Shown here in pieces: positions 1 to 8,024 of a DNA stretch of 31,352 bases. The notes below the pieces were generated by a model. That model saw only the letters and a list, made by a program, of their open reading frames with translations. It was not told where the DNA came from and searched no databases. The stretch spans positions 1 through 31,352 of the forward strand of contig WRCR01000004.1 of the NCBI GenBank assembly GCA_009783865.1, read 5' to 3'. Origin of the DNA: Planctomycetaceae bacterium (GTDB lineage Bacteria > Planctomycetota > Planctomycetia > Pirellulales > Thermoguttaceae). Numbering within the stretch: the first letter of the stretch is position 1; each line of letters begins with the position of its first letter. Both the position numbers and the translations under genes were made by a program.

Positions 1-1
1 C

Positions 2-3000
2 GCATGGGATACAACCACCCTTGCACCTGTCGGCGGACTCTATTATGATTGGTTTTTATCCGCTCATCCGAAACACTTCACCGCATACACATACGGCAAT
101 AATTTTAACGCCCGTGCAAGTATTGGATTCGACTACTCTAATTTGTTCGGCAATTCCGCTATCGCGTTTGACCCGCTGGGTAATAATATCTCCAACCTCG
201 ACGGTGGTGCACAATTGGAATACAATCCATATCTGTTCAATCCGTATGACGATGTACAGCCGGGAGTAACTCAAGCCAAGCCGTTCACGGTAACGGATAT
301 AGAACCTCTTCTGCGTTCCTTCGGCGATAAAGGTTACGACATCTATTTTTATAAGCCCGAATCCCAGCGGATAAGGACCTTGATTGACGGAAATACAAGT
401 TCAAACGATTACATTAACAAGTTAAGCGAGTGGCGGCAGGTATTAACGACCCGCAGTTCCGACATTCCCGCACCGAGCCGATTGACCAAGGACAATACCG
501 GCAACAGCACCGGTCTGCTTGCGGCATTGTATGGTCCTAGCGGTAAAATTGAAATTAACGGCACCGTTCCCGCTGCTCTTCGCAACATCGTTGCAAGATT
601 GTTATCAGGAAACGGCATTAATCCCAATAAGTTCTCATTGCCGCCGTATGCTGATTGGGTGCAGAACCCGCCAGCAGGTGACCCAAATGCGTTATTGAAG
701 GAAAAAATGAAGTTCGCCCGCGACTTGTTTTATCTCGTGATGATACTGCGCTATGACGAATTCTTCATAGACGTAACGAACGACACAGATATAATGCTCA
801 ACGAAGGCGGGAAAATGACAAGAAAAGAAGCCATCAAGCGGGTCGCTCAATGGGCGGTCAACGTGGTTGACTTCTGCGATAACGATGCCATCATGACACC
901 GCTGGTCTACAGCACAAATCCGTTCAGCAATGTTATAAATGACACCGTTATAGATGCTTTTATAAATGGAACCGGCGTTTTCAATCCGACTACTCCGACA
1001 TACAATACTAACTACGGCATTGTCTGGGGAATGGAAAATCCTGAAGTGGCAATTACTGAAACACTTGCCGTTCATAACCGCCGCGTTGCGGATTCGATTA
1101 AGGAATCCGGGACTGATGATGTACCTGATATATGTACGACATGCAACAAAGATAAGCGACGGCTCAGTCCTGATTGTTCTACTGCCGGCGTTCACGATAC
1201 AACCTTCGACCAAGTGCTGATACCAGAGGGGTCCCTGTTTATCGAACTTTACCGTAACGGCAATCCAAACCGAAAGTGTCTGCAAGATGATGGAATGTAC
1301 TTAACAACTGATTACACCGGGACACCAAATCCCGCTTACCTTGATAACGGCGGTCAATTAGACCTTGCTGCTCAGACAACAGGAAATTGTCCAATTTGGC
1401 GGCTGGTTATTGGCAGTAAGGGAATAGGTACGGTATCGGTATCCACAAATTGGTCTGCAAGTACAACGAGAACACATGACGCTCTTGCCCAAGCCGTAAG
1501 CGATACCACGGGAACTTATTCGTTCCAGCCGAAGAAACAATTTCCCGGAGCAGCCGATGTAAATGTAGACGGCTGCGATATTGAGCCTGAACGAATTATC
1601 TGGTTCGGCGCGGCACCGACACTTGGTGCAGTACCATTTTTTCCTACCTCGCCGAATATAGAAAGATACTCTTTTAGTACGCAGGTTACTGCTGCATTTC
1701 CGTCAGAAAAACGGCTTGCGATGCGGGCAAATTCGTATCTGGTCATTGCGCCGCGGCTCTTCACTTCATTTCAATCAAAACCGGTTGATGGAACAACCGT
1801 AAAAACCTTCGGAACCCCTTCAATGATTCCCGGAACATATATTGACTTGACCAGTGCTGCATCATTCTCAACACCGGAACTGGGACTTGACACGAGCAAA
1901 CACAAGGAACCTACGGCTGTTGCCATAGCGTATGCTCGTCGGCAATCCAGTCTTACTGATTCTATTCTCACCTGGTGGGATACAGTACCGACTGGAAACA
2001 CGTGGGCAAATGATGGTACTATGATGGGATTTGGAATTAATGTCTCTGAACCACTGCCGAATGGACAATACCTAACGACTTCTCCGCTTTCGTATTACGT
2101 GCAGCCGACCGTTGCTGCAGCAACAGAATTAAAAAGCAAACTGTGTAACTCCAACATTATGCTTACTTTTAACTTCAATAATGGATACAGCGGTACTGAC
2201 GCAGCCGTTCCAACGACAAAAGGCGGCACCGAATTGAGCGCATACGGCACGATACCGTGTTATAAAACAATAATGCTTCAACGGATTGCCGACCCAAAAC
2301 GAAATTATCATCCGGTTATCAATCCTTATATTACGGTTGACTGGAATATGATTGACCTGCACGTCATCAACAGCGAAAAAGACGCTAACAGCGAAATAAA
2401 AGACGAGGATGAACCCGGTATTGAAAAAGGTACGCTGTACTTTACGTCGCGGCAATGGGGTTATACCGGTGCCTGTGAAAAAAATCGTCCGAACCTCTGG
2501 ACACGATGTGTTGACCTTGACGGAGTTGATAGTAATCCTGACTACGCCGGATTGAGTATAGTCAGTGAAAGAAAAATTGATGATGTCAAAGATATTAAGT
2601 TTGAGGATTTAACACTCGGTTATCTGAATAAACATAAACATTTAACCGCAGCGGCATCATTTCCGTCTCCGCTTGATTCAGCGTTATACAAAGGCGCACC
2701 TGACAAGGCGTTTATGCACTTCCCCTGGTATGACGCGCCGCTTAACAATTCTTACGAATTGATGCTGGTGCCGTCCTGTTCGCCGGGACGCTTCGGCGTT
2801 GAATTTGAAGATTCAGAAGAAACAGATTGGGCAACTAATGGTTCTTCACTCGGCGGAAAGGACGCAAAATTCCGGCAGGAAACCAGCGACATCGGGATGT
2901 ATTTCAACTACTTCGACAGCAGTACAAATTCGTTAAACCTTGCTGAACTGTTTGAATGGATTCGTGTTCCGTCCAAGTTTAACTGTTCGTATAAATTGAC

Positions 3001-3640
3001 AAACGGTGTTATACAGACACCGTATTATACTGGACGAGAGCCGGGCAAGATTAATATTAACACGGCAAACGAAGCGGCATGGAACGCCTTGCGGGAAAGC
3101 GCAAGCCGAAATCCGCTGCCGGATTTTGAAGAATTAAAAAAGAAACGTTCCGACGGTTCAGACGACAACTTCGCAACGCCGTTCAGAAGCCCAAGCGGTT
3201 TTGACCCTAATACCGACGAAACTGTCGGCGGCAACGCTTCGCTTTTCGGCGAAAACACCGTCGGCGACGACACGTTTCTTGGCTTGAGCAAAGACAAAAA
3301 CGACAACTGGCTTGCGGCAACGCAGCCGATGCTGCAACTCGGCGATATGACGACAACCCGTTCTAACGTCTTTGCCGTCTGGATTACAATTGGATTTTTC
3401 GAGGCGGAGGAAGACAACAGTAACATCAACATTCCGGTAACTATTGTGGACGGCGTAGAAAAGAGATACAAACTCGGCAAGGAAAAAGGTCTTGACAACG
3501 GCACCGTTAAGCGTGGCAGAGCGTTTTACTTGATTGACCGCAGTATTCCGGTAGGATTCCGCCGCGGCGTGGTCTTCGAAAAATCAGAAGGCAAACCGCA
3601 ATATAAGGACGTTATCCTGAAGGAAGTAATATTGGAATAA
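2..3640 (+). CDS. Large GspK-like/pilin-associated protein, C-terminal part (5' truncated by window)
   Basis: The frame is open from the first complete codon at position 2 with no start needed, so the gene begins upstream; 1212 residues are visible up to TAA. The TTG at 143 is internal. About 200 residues before the end is a GKININTA motif, which in type II secretion GspK-type minor pseudopilins and related planctomycete or verrucomicrobial proteins marks the conserved core. The tail (TTTRSNVFAVWITIGFFE, then AFYLIDRSIPVGF) resembles the end of very large planctomycete pilin-cassette proteins. The rest is Asn/Thr/Gly/Pro-rich and fits an extracellular or envelope protein. The N-terminal prepilin leader expected for this family lies outside the window. 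CDS call is firm; the functional label rests on motif memory. A hairpin follows the stop. Confidence 0.8.
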   Translation, partial: AWDTTTLAPVGGLYYDWFLSAHPKHFTAYTYGNNFNARASIGFDYSNLFGNSAIAFDPLGNNISNLDGGAQLEYNPYLFNPYDDVQPGVTQAKPFTVTDIEPLLRSFGDKGYDIYFYKPESQRIRTLIDGNTSSNDYINKLSEWRQVLTTRSSDIPAPSRLTKDNTGNSTGLLAALYGPSGKIEINGTVPAALRNIVARLLSGNGINPNKFSLPPYADWVQNPPAGDPNALLKEKMKFARDLFYLVMILRYDEFFIDVTNDTDIMLNEGGKMTRKEAIKRVAQWAVNVVDFCDNDAIMTPLVYSTNPFSNVINDTVIDAFINGTGVFNPTTPTYNTNYGIVWGMENPEVAITETLAVHNRRVADSIKESGTDDVPDICTTCNKDKRRLSPDCSTAGVHDTTFDQVLIPEGSLFIELYRNGNPNRKCLQDDGMYLTTDYTGTPNPAYLDNGGQLDLAAQTTGNCPIWRLVIGSKGIGTVSVSTNWSASTTRTHDALAQAVSDTTGTYSFQPKKQFPGAADVNVDGCDIEPERIIWFGAAPTLGAVPFFPTSPNIERYSFSTQVTAAFPSEKRLAMRANSYLVIAPRLFTSFQSKPVDGTTVKTFGTPSMIPGTYIDLTSAASFSTPELGLDTSKHKEPTAVAIAYARRQSSLTDSILTWWDTVPTGNTWANDGTMMGFGINVSEPLPNGQYLTTSPLSYYVQPTVAAATELKSKLCNSNIMLTFNFNNGYSGTDAAVPTTKGGTELSAYGTIPCYKTIMLQRIADPKRNYHPVINPYITVDWNMIDLHVINSEKDANSEIKDEDEPGIEKGTLYFTSRQWGYTGACEKNRPNLWTRCVDLDGVDSNPDYAGLSIVSERKIDDVKDIKFEDLTLGYLNKHKHLTAAASFPSPLDSALYKGAPDKAFMHFPWYDAPLNNSYELMLVPSCSPGRFGVEFEDSEETDWATNGSSLGGKDAKFRQETSDIGMYFNYFDSSTNSLNLAELFEWIRVPSKFNCSYKLTNGVIQTPYYTGREPGKININTANEAAWNALRESASRNPLPDFEELKKKRSDGSDDNFATPFRSPSGFDPNTDETVGGNASLFGENTVGDDTFLGLSKDKNDNWLAATQPMLQLGDMTTTRSNVFAVWITIGFFEAEEDNSNINIPVTIVDGVEKRYKLGKEKGLDNGTVKRGRAFYLIDRSIPVGFRRGVVFEKSEGKPQYKDVILKEVILE

Positions 3641-3656
3641 AACGGCACAATACGAG

Positions 3657-3676
3657 CGGCGGGTGATAACCCGCCG
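3657..3676 (+). terminator. Stem-loop after the GspK-like gene
   Basis: Perfect 8-bp inverted repeat CGGCGGGT / ACCCGCCG with a GATA loop, 16 bases after the stop codon. There is no good T-run after it, so it may be a weak or factor-assisted terminator, or a 3'-end stabilising hairpin. Confidence 0.5.
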
Positions 3677-3688
3677 GTTAGTCCTGCC

Positions 3689-3716
3689 TTGCATCTTCCG
3701 AAAAATACGATATAAT
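3689..3716 (+). promoter_or_regulatory. Sigma70-like promoter for the Cys-rich lipoprotein
   Basis: TTGCAT (3689-3694), 16-base spacer and a perfect TATAAT (3711-3716), about 40 bases before the start codon and downstream of the preceding stem-loop. This suggests the lipoprotein has its own transcript. Confidence 0.55.
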
Positions 3717-3757
3717 ATTCTCCGTTGAGATTCATCTTTTTATGAAAGGGTTTTACC

Positions 3758-4120
3758 ATGTTTAAGAATTTGTTTGTTTCGTTTGCCCTAACATCGGTTT
3801 TAGGGTTCGGTCTTGTGCTTCTGTCCGGTTGCGGCAGCAGTGTCGCTTCACCTTCCGCAAAAGACGGCGCAGGTAAAAGCGGTTCCGCCGCTTCCGGCAG
3901 TTGTTGTCCGCATTCACAAGCGGCATCGGAAGCGAAAGAAGATGCATGCTGTCCGAAGGAGGACTCCTGTCCGAAAGAAGAAAAATGCTGCTGCGCCGAA
4001 AAATGTGAATGCTGCGACGCTTGCAAAACCGGCGGCGAATGCAAATGCGAAGATTGCAAATGCTGCGAATGCTGTAAGAAAAAGAAGGGCGAAAAGAAAA
4101 CCGAAAGCACCGCCCCTTGA
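3758..4120 (+). CDS. Cysteine-rich lipoprotein (metallothionein-like tail)
   Basis: 120 residues. N-terminal signal peptide with lipobox LSGC near residue 25 predicts a lipidated, membrane-anchored protein. After a short Ser/Ala/Lys linker the second half is packed with cysteine in CC, CCC, CxC and CxxC arrangements, alternating with Lys and Glu. I count 20 Cys in all, 19 of them after the lipobox Cys. The pattern recalls metallothionein-like or small metal-binding domains, but I do not recognise a named family. A purine-rich AAAGGG lies upstream of the start. It has its own promoter and is followed by a strong terminator. Metal sequestration or sensing at the envelope is inference from composition alone. 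Confidence 0.8.
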   Translation: MFKNLFVSFALTSVLGFGLVLLSGCGSSVASPSAKDGAGKSGSAASGSCCPHSQAASEAKEDACCPKEDSCPKEEKCCCAEKCECCDACKTGGECKCEDCKCCECCKKKKGEKKTESTAP

Positions 4121-4152
4121 AAAAAAAGCAGGAATTGTTATAATTCCTGTTT
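4121..4152 (+). terminator. Rho-independent terminator after the Cys-rich lipoprotein
   Basis: A-run (4121-4127), then CAGGAATT / AATTCCTG 8-bp stem with a 5-base GTTAT loop, then TTT. The A-run on one side and T-run on the other could let it work in both directions. Confidence 0.65.
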
Positions 4153-4181
4153 GACATTTCAATTTATGCTTCGCCGTATCG

Positions 4182-4187
4182 TACAAT
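4182..4187 (+). promoter_or_regulatory. Possible -10 element for rpsR, very short leader
   Basis: TACAAT lies 14 bases before the rpsR ATG. A TTGACA at 4151-4156 is a perfect -35 hexamer, but the 25-base gap is too long for standard spacing and it overlaps the terminator tail. If this -10 is used, the rpsR leader is only a few bases long. No Shine-Dalgarno is visible in the A/T-rich bases before the ATG. Confidence 0.3.
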
Positions 4188-4201
4188 AGATAATAATAAA
4201 A

Positions 4202-4480
4202 ATGGCAAGATTTTCCAAAAAATCGAAATTCAAATTCCGCAAACGCACTAAAGCGAAAGTTCTCGGCAAGAGAAAAGACCCGCTTGCAGTTGACGGTGTG
4301 CGTCCGCGCCCGATGTTCGTTGACTACAAAGATGTCGAATTACTAAAACGGCTGACTTCCCGGCAAGGTAAAATCAGCAGCCGCCGAAAAACCGGCTGCT
4401 CCGCTGCTAGTCAACACGCCGTTGCCGCCGCTATCAAACGCGCAAGATTCATGGCTCTGATGCCGTACGTTGCGGATTAG
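4202..4480 (+). CDS. rpsR: 30S ribosomal protein bS18
   Basis: 92 residues, normal size for bS18. The very basic N-terminus and the conserved core (VDYKDVELLKRL, then GKISSRRKTGCSA, AAIKRARFMALMPYV) are diagnostic for the S18 family, which binds bS6 and 16S rRNA on the small-subunit platform. In many bacteria rpsR sits between rpsF/ssb and rplI. Here it stands alone, flanked by a lipoprotein gene and by convergent mfd. No clear Shine-Dalgarno precedes the ATG, and translation may rely on an unstructured A/T-rich or very short leader. Confident assignment. Confidence 0.97.
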   Translation: MARFSKKSKFKFRKRTKAKVLGKRKDPLAVDGVRPRPMFVDYKDVELLKRLTSRQGKISSRRKTGCSAASQHAVAAAIKRARFMALMPYVAD

Positions 4481-4500
4481 AGCGTTTTTGGATAAATTCC

Positions 4501-4580
4501 CGTCACCCTCGCGAAGGCGGGGGTCTAGAGAATGGACGTAAACCCTTTACGTCTAGGTTCCCGTTTTCGCGGGAATGACG
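4501..4580. repeat. Nested palindromic intergenic repeat (REP/MITE-like)
   Basis: Imperfect outer inverted repeat: the left arm starts CGTCACCCTCGCGAA (4501) and the right arm ends TTCGCGGGAATGACG (4580), both running inward to a CTAGA/CTAGG block. Inside is a perfect 8-bp stem GACGTAAA/TTTACGTC with a CCC loop (4535-4553). The arm resembles the CGTCATTCCCGCGAAA-type repeat I remember from many unrelated bacterial genomes. It lies between the convergent 3' ends of rpsR and mfd, so it may also serve as a two-way terminator. Only one copy is present here. Confidence 0.7.
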
Positions 4581-4620
4581 AAAGCAAATTCCAGCAGTCC
4601 ACACCAATTCTTGATATACC

Positions 4621-7600
4621 CTAGAACTCCAATACTTTTGTCACATACTCAAGAATCGCTTCCGGTGGGGACTGTTTCGTCAAGTCCTCCGGCAGCGGTA
4701 TGTAGGCACATCGGTCGTCCGTTGTCCTGACTTCATAAGCATTGCGCTTCAACGCTTTTGCTAACTCGTCAAACTTCGTTTCCGAAACATACTGCAAAAC
4801 GAGATAACCGCTGTCATTGCCGATGCCATCTTCCAAACGCACAGAACGAATCCGATACCGATGCGCAAGAACCCGAATCTTCGACTGCTGCAATAACCGT
4901 TGCATCTCAATCGGCGGCGGTCCAAACCGGTCAACGACTTCCGCCTGTAAATCGCTCCACTCTTCAAGCGTTGCAGCCCGCGTCAATCGGCGGTACAAGT
5001 CAATCTTAAACCGATGGTCGGCAACGTACTTCATCGGTATCAATGCCGTGCCGGGCAAGTCAACCTGTACATCCACTGTCTCTTTCGGTTTTATACGTTT
5101 CAAAGTCCGCACCGCCGTTTCAAGAAATTGACAATACATCTCATAACCGACCGCATTGATGTGTCCGCTCTGCTGCGTTCCAAGAATGTTGCCTGCGCCG
5201 CGGATTTCCAAGTCCCGCATCGCTATGTGAAAACCGCTGCCGAGATGTGCATATTCCTCCAAGGCACGCAAACGTTCTGCCGCAACACTCGACAACATCT
5301 GCGTCCGGGGCAGCACCAGATAACAATACGCCTGATATTTATCCCGCCCGACACGACCCCGAAGTTGATGCAAGTCCGCCAAGCCGTATTTGTCCGCCTC
5401 ATCAATGAAAATCGTATTCGCATTCGGAATATCAAGTCCGCTCTCAATGATGGTAGTACTTATTAACATGTCGAACTTATGTCCGATAAAAGCGTGCATC
5501 ACATTTTCAAGTTTATCGTTTGACATCTTGGCGTGTCCGATACCGATGCGGCACTCCGGCACTATGTGCTGTATCCGCTGCGCAAATTCTTCAATATCGC
5601 TAATCCGGTTGTGAACGAAATAAATCTGTCCATTGCGGTTCAACTCCCGCAGAACGGCATTGCGGATAATATCGTCATTGAAACGTATAACCCTGGTCTC
5701 GACCGCCAATCGGTTTTCAGGCGGCGTTTCGAGATTTGAAATCTCCCGTATCCCCAGCAGCGAAAGATGCAGCGTGCGCGGTATCGGTGTCGCAGTCATC
5801 GTCAGCACATCAGTGTTCGCACGATATTGTTTCAATCGTTCCTTGTGCGCAACTCCGAAACGCTGCTCTTCATCAATCACGACCAAACCGAGTTGCTTGA
5901 ATTTCAAGTCTGCCGTCACAAGACGATGTGTACCGATGACAATATCAACTTTACCGCTTGCAATCTCTTCGATGATTTGCTTCTGTTCCAACTTCGTTTG
6001 AAAGCGTGAAAGAGTTGCAATCGTCAGCGGAAAGTTTTTCATTCTTTCCGAAAAAGTTCTCGTATGCTGCTCCGCTAAGATAGTCGTGGGAACCAGCACG
6101 GCTACCTGATAGCCGGAGTCAACTGCTTTAAACGCCGCCCGCACCGCAACTTCGGTCTTGCCGAAACCGACATCGCCGCAAAGCAATCTGTCCATCGGTC
6201 GGGAACGTTCCATATCCTGCTTCACCGCTTCAATCGCAATAAGTTGGTCGTTGGTCTCCCGAAACGGAAATGCAGCGTCAAACTCTTTTTGCCAATCGGA
6301 ATCCGCCGCAAACGCAGTGCCGGGCAGTGCTTCCCGATTCGCCTGCAATTCAATCATCTCCTCTGCTAAATCGAAGACCGCCGCTTGAACATCCTGCTTT
6401 TGCCGCTGCCATGACTTGCCGCCGATTTTCGCTAACTTCGGTTTGAACTTCGCACCGGCAACATATTTCTGCACAAGCGCAATTCTCGAAAGCGGAACAT
6501 ATAAAACCTGATTGCCGTCAAACTCAAGTTTGAGATTTTCTTCTTCCTGCTGTCCGTTCTTCATCAATTCAATGCCGCGATACTTCGCAATGCCGTGAGC
6601 AAGATGAACAACATAATCGCCCGGCTGCAAATCGAGAAACGAATCAATGACTTGTCCTAAGTGCCGCCGTTTCGGAACGCGCACATCATACCGCTCAAAC
6701 AATTCGCTGCTGCCGATGATGATAATATCGCCGGTGCTGTCCTCCGAAATAGTTTGGGACAACAGCCGAAAACCCTTTGTAATATAACCCGTTTCAAAGA
6801 ACAGCCGTTTTTCCAACGCAGGTTTCAAGTCCGCAAAGAGTGCGGCGAAACGCTGTGTTTCCGTGTCAGTCGGACAAAGCAGAATGATTCTTTCGTTCTC
6901 CAGCAAATTGATTTCGCGGCGTACACTTTCAAGTTGTCCGTGAAGACGTTCCACACTCATCACCGGCAGTCGGCAATGCTCCTCTTCGATGCCTGCCGAA
7001 AGATTGGAAACCGTCAAAACCGGATGCGTCAGCAACTCCTTCAGGACACCGGAAACAGTCGGCAAAGACGGCGGATTATTATACCGCTCAAGTTCCTGCC
7101 GACCGCTCTTTTCCAACTCTTGCGGTTCGAACAGCAACACCGGCGCATCAGACGGAATATAATCGAAGAACGAAGCACCGGCGGCTTCTTCCGGCAATAT
7201 CTGCGTAAAAGAAATTTCGTCGACACTGTCAAGCGACCGCTGCGTTGCGATGTCGAAGCAGCGAATCGATTCAATTTCATCGCCGAAGAATTCAAGTCGC
7301 ACCGGCTTGTTCCATTCGGGGGCAAACAAGTCGAGTATGAAGCCGCGCACCGCAAACTCGCCGGGCAAGTCCACCGCTGTTGTCGGATGATAACCGCCGC
7401 TGACAAGAAACCGGCGAAGCGATTCAAGAGAAACCTCTTCGCCAACTTTCAATGTATGCAAGCGTTGCCGCAGCAACTCCGGCGGCGGACAAGGATGCAG
7501 CAGCGCAGGTAATGTTGTCAATATAACTGCCGTTTCCGGCAATAAAGAAACCAACTGTTTCAAACAATGCAGCCGCTGTCCGAAACTATCATCGCCGAGA

Positions 7601-7977
7601 ACAAAAATGCTTGACTCGGTTTCATCTTCGCCGCTTGATGCTGCCGATAAGAAATTCTTCGGCAAGTTATCCAGTGCCGGAAAGAACAGAATTCCGTTTT
7701 CCTTGTTATCTTGTTTGCCGAGAAAAAGCGTCAAGTCATCGGCGAACTGTTCGGCTTGTTCCTGTGTTGAAACAGCAATCAAGAGCGGGGCTTTCTTATG
7801 TTTCGTTTTTGCAGCACTAACAACGGAAGCGGCAAATAGAGCGTGAGAACTCCCGACCGCTCCGTCAATGGACACCGGTTTGCCGGACAGGAATGTTTCA
7901 ACGGAGCGGGTTAATGGTTGATAACGAAGTAATAATTCCGGCAGCATCGCCGCCGTCAGCGTCTTGGAAAAAGACAT
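4621..7977 (-). CDS. mfd: Transcription-repair coupling factor Mfd
   Basis: 1118 residues, close to the usual length of about 1150. Residues 1-300 form the UvrB-like damage-recognition part. A CarD-like RNA-polymerase interaction domain starts near 447 (PGDYVVHLAHGIAKYRG). The RecG-type translocase follows, with Walker A GDVGFGKTE at 601-609, DEEQ box 702-705 and the TATPIPRT motif at 728-735. Next come the helicase C domain with GRVGRD, the TRG region and a C-terminal TRCF domain. Mfd removes stalled RNA polymerase and recruits UvrA to transcribed-strand lesions. All expected motifs are present and it appears intact. It is convergent with rpsR and has a 47-base gap to the upstream same-strand glycosidase gene. 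Confidence 0.97.
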   Translation of the reverse strand: MSFSKTLTAAMLPELLLRYQPLTRSVETFLSGKPVSIDGAVGSSHALFAASVVSAAKTKHKKAPLLIAVSTQEQAEQFADDLTLFLGKQDNKENGILFFPALDNLPKNFLSAASSGEDETESSIFVLGDDSFGQRLHCLKQLVSLLPETAVILTTLPALLHPCPPPELLRQRLHTLKVGEEVSLESLRRFLVSGGYHPTTAVDLPGEFAVRGFILDLFAPEWNKPVRLEFFGDEIESIRCFDIATQRSLDSVDEISFTQILPEEAAGASFFDYIPSDAPVLLFEPQELEKSGRQELERYNNPPSLPTVSGVLKELLTHPVLTVSNLSAGIEEEHCRLPVMSVERLHGQLESVRREINLLENERIILLCPTDTETQRFAALFADLKPALEKRLFFETGYITKGFRLLSQTISEDSTGDIIIIGSSELFERYDVRVPKRRHLGQVIDSFLDLQPGDYVVHLAHGIAKYRGIELMKNGQQEEENLKLEFDGNQVLYVPLSRIALVQKYVAGAKFKPKLAKIGGKSWQRQKQDVQAAVFDLAEEMIELQANREALPGTAFAADSDWQKEFDAAFPFRETNDQLIAIEAVKQDMERSRPMDRLLCGDVGFGKTEVAVRAAFKAVDSGYQVAVLVPTTILAEQHTRTFSERMKNFPLTIATLSRFQTKLEQKQIIEEIASGKVDIVIGTHRLVTADLKFKQLGLVVIDEEQRFGVAHKERLKQYRANTDVLTMTATPIPRTLHLSLLGIREISNLETPPENRLAVETRVIRFNDDIIRNAVLRELNRNGQIYFVHNRISDIEEFAQRIQHIVPECRIGIGHAKMSNDKLENVMHAFIGHKFDMLISTTIIESGLDIPNANTIFIDEADKYGLADLHQLRGRVGRDKYQAYCYLVLPRTQMLSSVAAERLRALEEYAHLGSGFHIAMRDLEIRGAGNILGTQQSGHINAVGYEMYCQFLETAVRTLKRIKPKETVDVQVDLPGTALIPMKYVADHRFKIDLYRRLTRAATLEEWSDLQAEVVDRFGPPPIEMQRLLQQSKIRVLAHRYRIRSVRLEDGIGNDSGYLVLQYVSETKFDELAKALKRNAYEVRTTDDRCAYIPLPEDLTKQSPPEAILEYVTKVLEF

Positions 7978-8024
7978 GTTAATACGCCGGATTATAACAG
8001 ATACGGACGTGTCTGTAAATGTTT

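Noticed and set aside
3762..4186. Several overlapping open frames across the Cys-rich lipoprotein gene
   Set aside because: Only the 3758-4120 frame has a signal peptide with lipobox and a promoter/terminator pair; the others are low-complexity shadows of the repetitive codons.
6661..7512. 283-codon plus-strand open frame inside mfd
   Set aside because: It lies antisense to strongly conserved mfd sequence and its translation is basic and low-information; treated as a shadow.
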